Of a stretch of 17,380 nt of DNA, positions 15,807 to 17,380 are shown in pieces. Made by a program: the position numbers and the translations under genes. The DNA lies in contig DUZD01000025.1 in NCBI GenBank assembly GCA_013349695.1, positions 1 to 17,380 of the forward strand, written 5' to 3'. Position 1 is the first letter of the stretch, and each line of letters begins with the position of its first letter. The DNA is from Rhodospirillaceae bacterium (GTDB taxonomy: Bacteria > Pseudomonadota > Alphaproteobacteria > Rhodospirillales > 2-02-FULL-58-16). Below the pieces are notes generated by a model that was not told where the DNA came from, made no database searches, and was given only the letters and a program-made list of their open reading frames with translations.

Positions 15807-15819
15807 TCGCCTCGCGGCC
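15787..15819 (+). promoter_or_regulatory. GC-rich hairpin abutting the tag start codon
   Basis: GGCCGTCGAGGC (15787-15798) pairs with GCCTCGCGGCC (15809-15819) with one bulged T at 15792 and a 10-base loop, 11 pairs in total. It ends five bases before the tag ATG and fills the place of a Shine-Dalgarno. No T-run follows, so it is not a typical terminator. It could limit translation of tag or attenuate readthrough from mce; direct evidence is lacking. Confidence 0.45.
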
Positions 15820-15824
15820 GTGAC

Positions 15825-16394
15825 ATGTCCTGGTATTGCGACTTCGCTCCCGGCAATCCCGTCCACGAGGACTACCACGAACGCGAGTACGGGTTTCCCC
15901 GCGCCGACGAAACGGCGCTGTTCGAAATCCTCGCCCTGGAGGTCTTTCAGCCGGGCCTTTCCTGGGACATCGTACTCAGGAAACGGCCGACCACCGCCAT
16001 CGCCTTCGGCGGCTTCGATGTCGATAGGGTGGCCGCCTACGGCGACGCCGATGTCGCCCGCCTGCTCGCCGATCCGGGCATTATCCGCAACCGGCTGAAG
16101 GTCGCGGCGGTGATCGAAAACGCCCGCCGCATCCAGCGCTTGAGGGAGAGCGACGGCGGTTTCAGCCTTTGGCTGGCCCGCCACCATCCGCTGAACAGGG
16201 CTGAGTGGACCAAGCTGTTTCGCGATACCTTCAAGTTCATGGGTCCGGAAGTCGTTGGCGAATTCCTGATGTGCAACGGCTATCTTCCTGGCGCGCACCG
16301 GCAAAGCTGCCCGGTCTACCCCCGTATCGCCAAGCTCGATCCGCCTTGGATGCAAGTCGATCAAGGAATATATGACGATAAGAAAAATAATTGA
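15825..16394 (+). CDS. tag: DNA-3-methyladenine glycosylase I
   Basis: This 189-residue HhH-type glycosylase removes 3-methyladenine from alkylated DNA. The zinc-binding ends known from E. coli Tag are visible: C5 and H18 (DYHEREYG) at the N-terminus and H158-x3-C162 (HRQSC) at the C-terminus. The substrate pocket region LEVFQPGLSWDIVL contains E39 and W47, aligned with E38 and W46 of E. coli; GIIRNRLKVAAVIENAR and FKFMGPEVVGEFLMCNGYL follow. ATG 15825 is the most upstream start in frame (stop at 15804), and C5 fits, but no Shine-Dalgarno is seen and a hairpin abuts it. The last residues (DDKKNN) come from a sharply AT-rich stretch. Gene context suggests DNA repair cargo rather than nuo operon function. 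Confidence 0.93.
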   Translation: MSWYCDFAPGNPVHEDYHEREYGFPRADETALFEILALEVFQPGLSWDIVLRKRPTTAIAFGGFDVDRVAAYGDADVARLLADPGIIRNRLKVAAVIENARRIQRLRESDGGFSLWLARHHPLNRAEWTKLFRDTFKFMGPEVVGEFLMCNGYLPGAHRQSCPVYPRIAKLDPPWMQVDQGIYDDKKNN

Positions 16395-16433
16395 TTTCAG
16401 AGTTTTGATAACTTTTATTCAGCCAATATATAA
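16391..16433 (+). promoter_or_regulatory. AT-rich promoter-like stretch before the cation transporter
   Basis: In otherwise GC-rich DNA, TTGATA (16405-16410) is followed after 16-17 bases by TATATA/ATATAA (16427-16433), a good sigma-70-like match. It would place the transcript start at or just past ATG 16437, so it fits leaderless or no translation. A second pair, TTGATT (16391-16396) and TTTATT (16414-16419) with 17 bases between, would give a short leader. Composition alone can create such matches. Confidence 0.35.
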
Positions 16434-16436
16434 GCC

Positions 16437-17071
16437 ATGAATGGGGAAAAAAAGAACCGCTTTACGGGGTCGGTATCTTGCGATCACGACGCTGCCGGCG
16501 AAACCGCCAACGGCGCCTACCGGCGGGTTCTTTGGACGGTTCTCGTCATCAATGCCAGCATGTTCGCCGGCGAGGTTTTCGCCGGCGTCATCGCCAACTC
16601 CGTTGCCTTGCAGGCGGACGCCCTGGATTTTCTCGGCGACGCCGCGTCCTATGCAATCACCCTGATGGTTCTCGGCCTGGCAATCAAATGGCGGGCCTCG
16701 GCAGCCATCCTCAAAGGCGTCTCGATGGGATTGTTCGGCTTTTGGGTTCTGGGGTTGACCTTATACCACGTCATCCATCCCCACTTGCCCACCGCCACGA
16801 TCATGGGGGGCGTCGGTTTTCTCGCCTTGACTGCGAACGTGCTCTGCTGCTGTACCGCTACCGCCGCGGCGACAGCAATATGCTGTCGATATGGCTGTGC
16901 AGCCGTAACGACGCCATCGCCAATATCGCCGTGATGGCGGCGGCGGGCGGCGTCTGGGCTACCGGCACCGGCTGGCTCGATCTGATCGTCGGCTTCGTGA
17001 TCGCTTCAATGGCGGTCACCGCCTCGGTCCAGGTCCTGCGCCGGGCGGTGGCGGAATTGAAAATTCGGTGA
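16437..17071 (+). pseudogene. Cation efflux (CDF-like) transporter, frameshifted
   Basis: Two frames together make one membrane protein of the short cation-diffusion-facilitator-like type (reconstructed about 213 residues, about six helices, no cytosolic C-terminal domain). The first frame (16437 to about 16847) carries RRVLWTVLVINASMFAGEVF and ALQADALDFLGDAASYAI with Asp residues D61, D64 and D68 at the expected metal-site helix. The second (16841-17071) carries LLLYRYRRGDSNM, WLCSRNDAIANIAVM and GTGWLDLIVGFVIASM. Both frames read family-like sequence over the same GCTCTGC at 16841-16847, which fits loss of one copy of a 7-base tandem repeat. In the first frame translation would instead run on as a Cys/Ala-rich tail to 16934. 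No Shine-Dalgarno precedes ATG 16437. Substrate unknown. A sequencing error cannot be excluded. Confidence 0.8.
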
Positions 17072-17124
17072 CGGGAATTTCCCTTAAATAGCAAGCACTT
17101 GAAAAGCGCGGCGTTGACGTTTTC
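17072..17124. other. Convergent intergenic spacer, no clear terminator
   Basis: The 53 bases between the transporter relic and the permease gene hold only small palindromes: GGGAATTTCCC at 17073-17083 with a one-base loop, and CAAGCACTTG. Neither has a long stem or a T-run, so I do not call a terminator for either gene. Confidence 0.5.
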
Positions 17125-17380
17125 TCAGAGAACCGCGAACTTGACGGCGAACAGGGCGGCCATCGCCCAGATGGCCGGACCGGCCTCCGCCGGGCGTCCG
17201 CTCAAGGTTTTGACCAAGACGTAAGTGATGAATCCCAAGCCGATGCCGTTGGCGATGGAGAAAGTAAGCGGCATGGTAATGGCGGTGACTATGGCCGGCG
17301 CCACCTCGGTCATGTCGTCCCAGTCGATTTCGGCGATGCCACGGGCCATCAGGCAGGCGACGAAAACCAGCGCTGGGGCG
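17125..17380 (-). CDS. NCS2-family purine/pyrimidine permease, C-terminal part (5' end outside window)
   Basis: The last 84 residues of a membrane transporter are read on the - strand to TGA at 17127-17125, and the frame stays open to the window edge. Family signatures of NCS2 (xanthine/uracil, AzgA-type purine permeases) are ALVFVACLMARGIAEIDWDD followed by MTEVAPAIVTAITMPLTFSI, then ANGIGLGFITYVLVKTLSGR. These are the last helices with the LTFSIANGIGLGF segment. The ending GPAIWAMAALFAVKFAVL is a final helix. AzgA-like adenine/guanine/hypoxanthine uptake is most likely, but substrate residues lie outside the window. It converges with the cation transporter remnant and belongs to a different transcription unit. 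Confidence 0.88.
   Translation of the reverse strand, partial: APALVFVACLMARGIAEIDWDDMTEVAPAIVTAITMPLTFSIANGIGLGFITYVLVKTLSGRPAEAGPAIWAMAALFAVKFAVL

Noticed and set aside
14973..16364. 463-codon open frame on the - strand opposite rnj, mce and tag
   Set aside because: It crosses three recognised + strand genes; no family motif is seen in its translation.
17053..17132. Small palindromes (GAATT-GAA-AATTC, GGGAATTTCCC, TTCTCAGAGAA) as terminators
   Set aside because: Stems are only five bases with tiny loops and no T-run follows on either strand.
1..17380. CRISPR array, tRNA, rRNA, insertion sequence, toxin-antitoxin or defence genes
   Set aside because: No regularly spaced repeats, cloverleaf-like sequences, transposase motifs or defence domains were found on either strand by eye.

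Overview
The window is GC-rich, housekeeping DNA that looks like it comes from an alphaproteobacterium, possibly Rhodospirillales-like. Three things point there: the gene order nuoD-nuoN, then birA, coaX, RNase J and methylmalonyl-CoA epimerase; the short NuoG type without an N7 cluster; and a ribonuclease J of the alphaproteobacterial kind. The order-level placement is inference from remembered gene order, not from a search.

Layout: positions 1-12034 carry the 3' end of nuoD and complete nuoE, F, G, H, I, J, K, L, M and N, all on the + strand with overlaps or very short gaps. Together they encode most of respiratory complex I: the NADH dehydrogenase module (NuoE, F, G), the iron-sulfur connecting arm (NuoD, I), and the membrane quinone and proton-pumping arm (NuoH, J, K, L, M, N). 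Ligand cysteines for the clusters of E, F, G and I and the key membrane Lys/Glu residues are all visible, so the complex looks functional. From 12043 the same strand continues with birA (biotin ligase without DNA-binding domain), coaX (type III pantothenate kinase), rnj (RNase J) and mce (methylmalonyl-CoA epimerase), probably partly co-transcribed with nuo.

After mce the character changes. A strong Shine-Dalgarno plus ATG opens only a 12-codon ORF. It is followed by tag (3-methyladenine DNA glycosylase I), whose start abuts a GC hairpin. Next come an AT-rich promoter-like stretch, a cation-efflux-family gene broken by a frameshift (apparently loss of one copy of a 7-bp repeat), and, convergent on the - strand, the 3' end of an NCS2 xanthine/uracil-type permease running off the window. 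This end looks like a synteny breakpoint with accessory genes.

I see no CRISPR array, tRNA/rRNA, insertion sequence or defence system. The observations most worth a second look are a possible 20-codon polyproline mini-ORF coupled to nuoJ, the frameshifted cation transporter, and the possible relic of a lost gene between mce and tag. None of these amounts to a demonstrated new system. No stretch over 300 bases lacks a gene.
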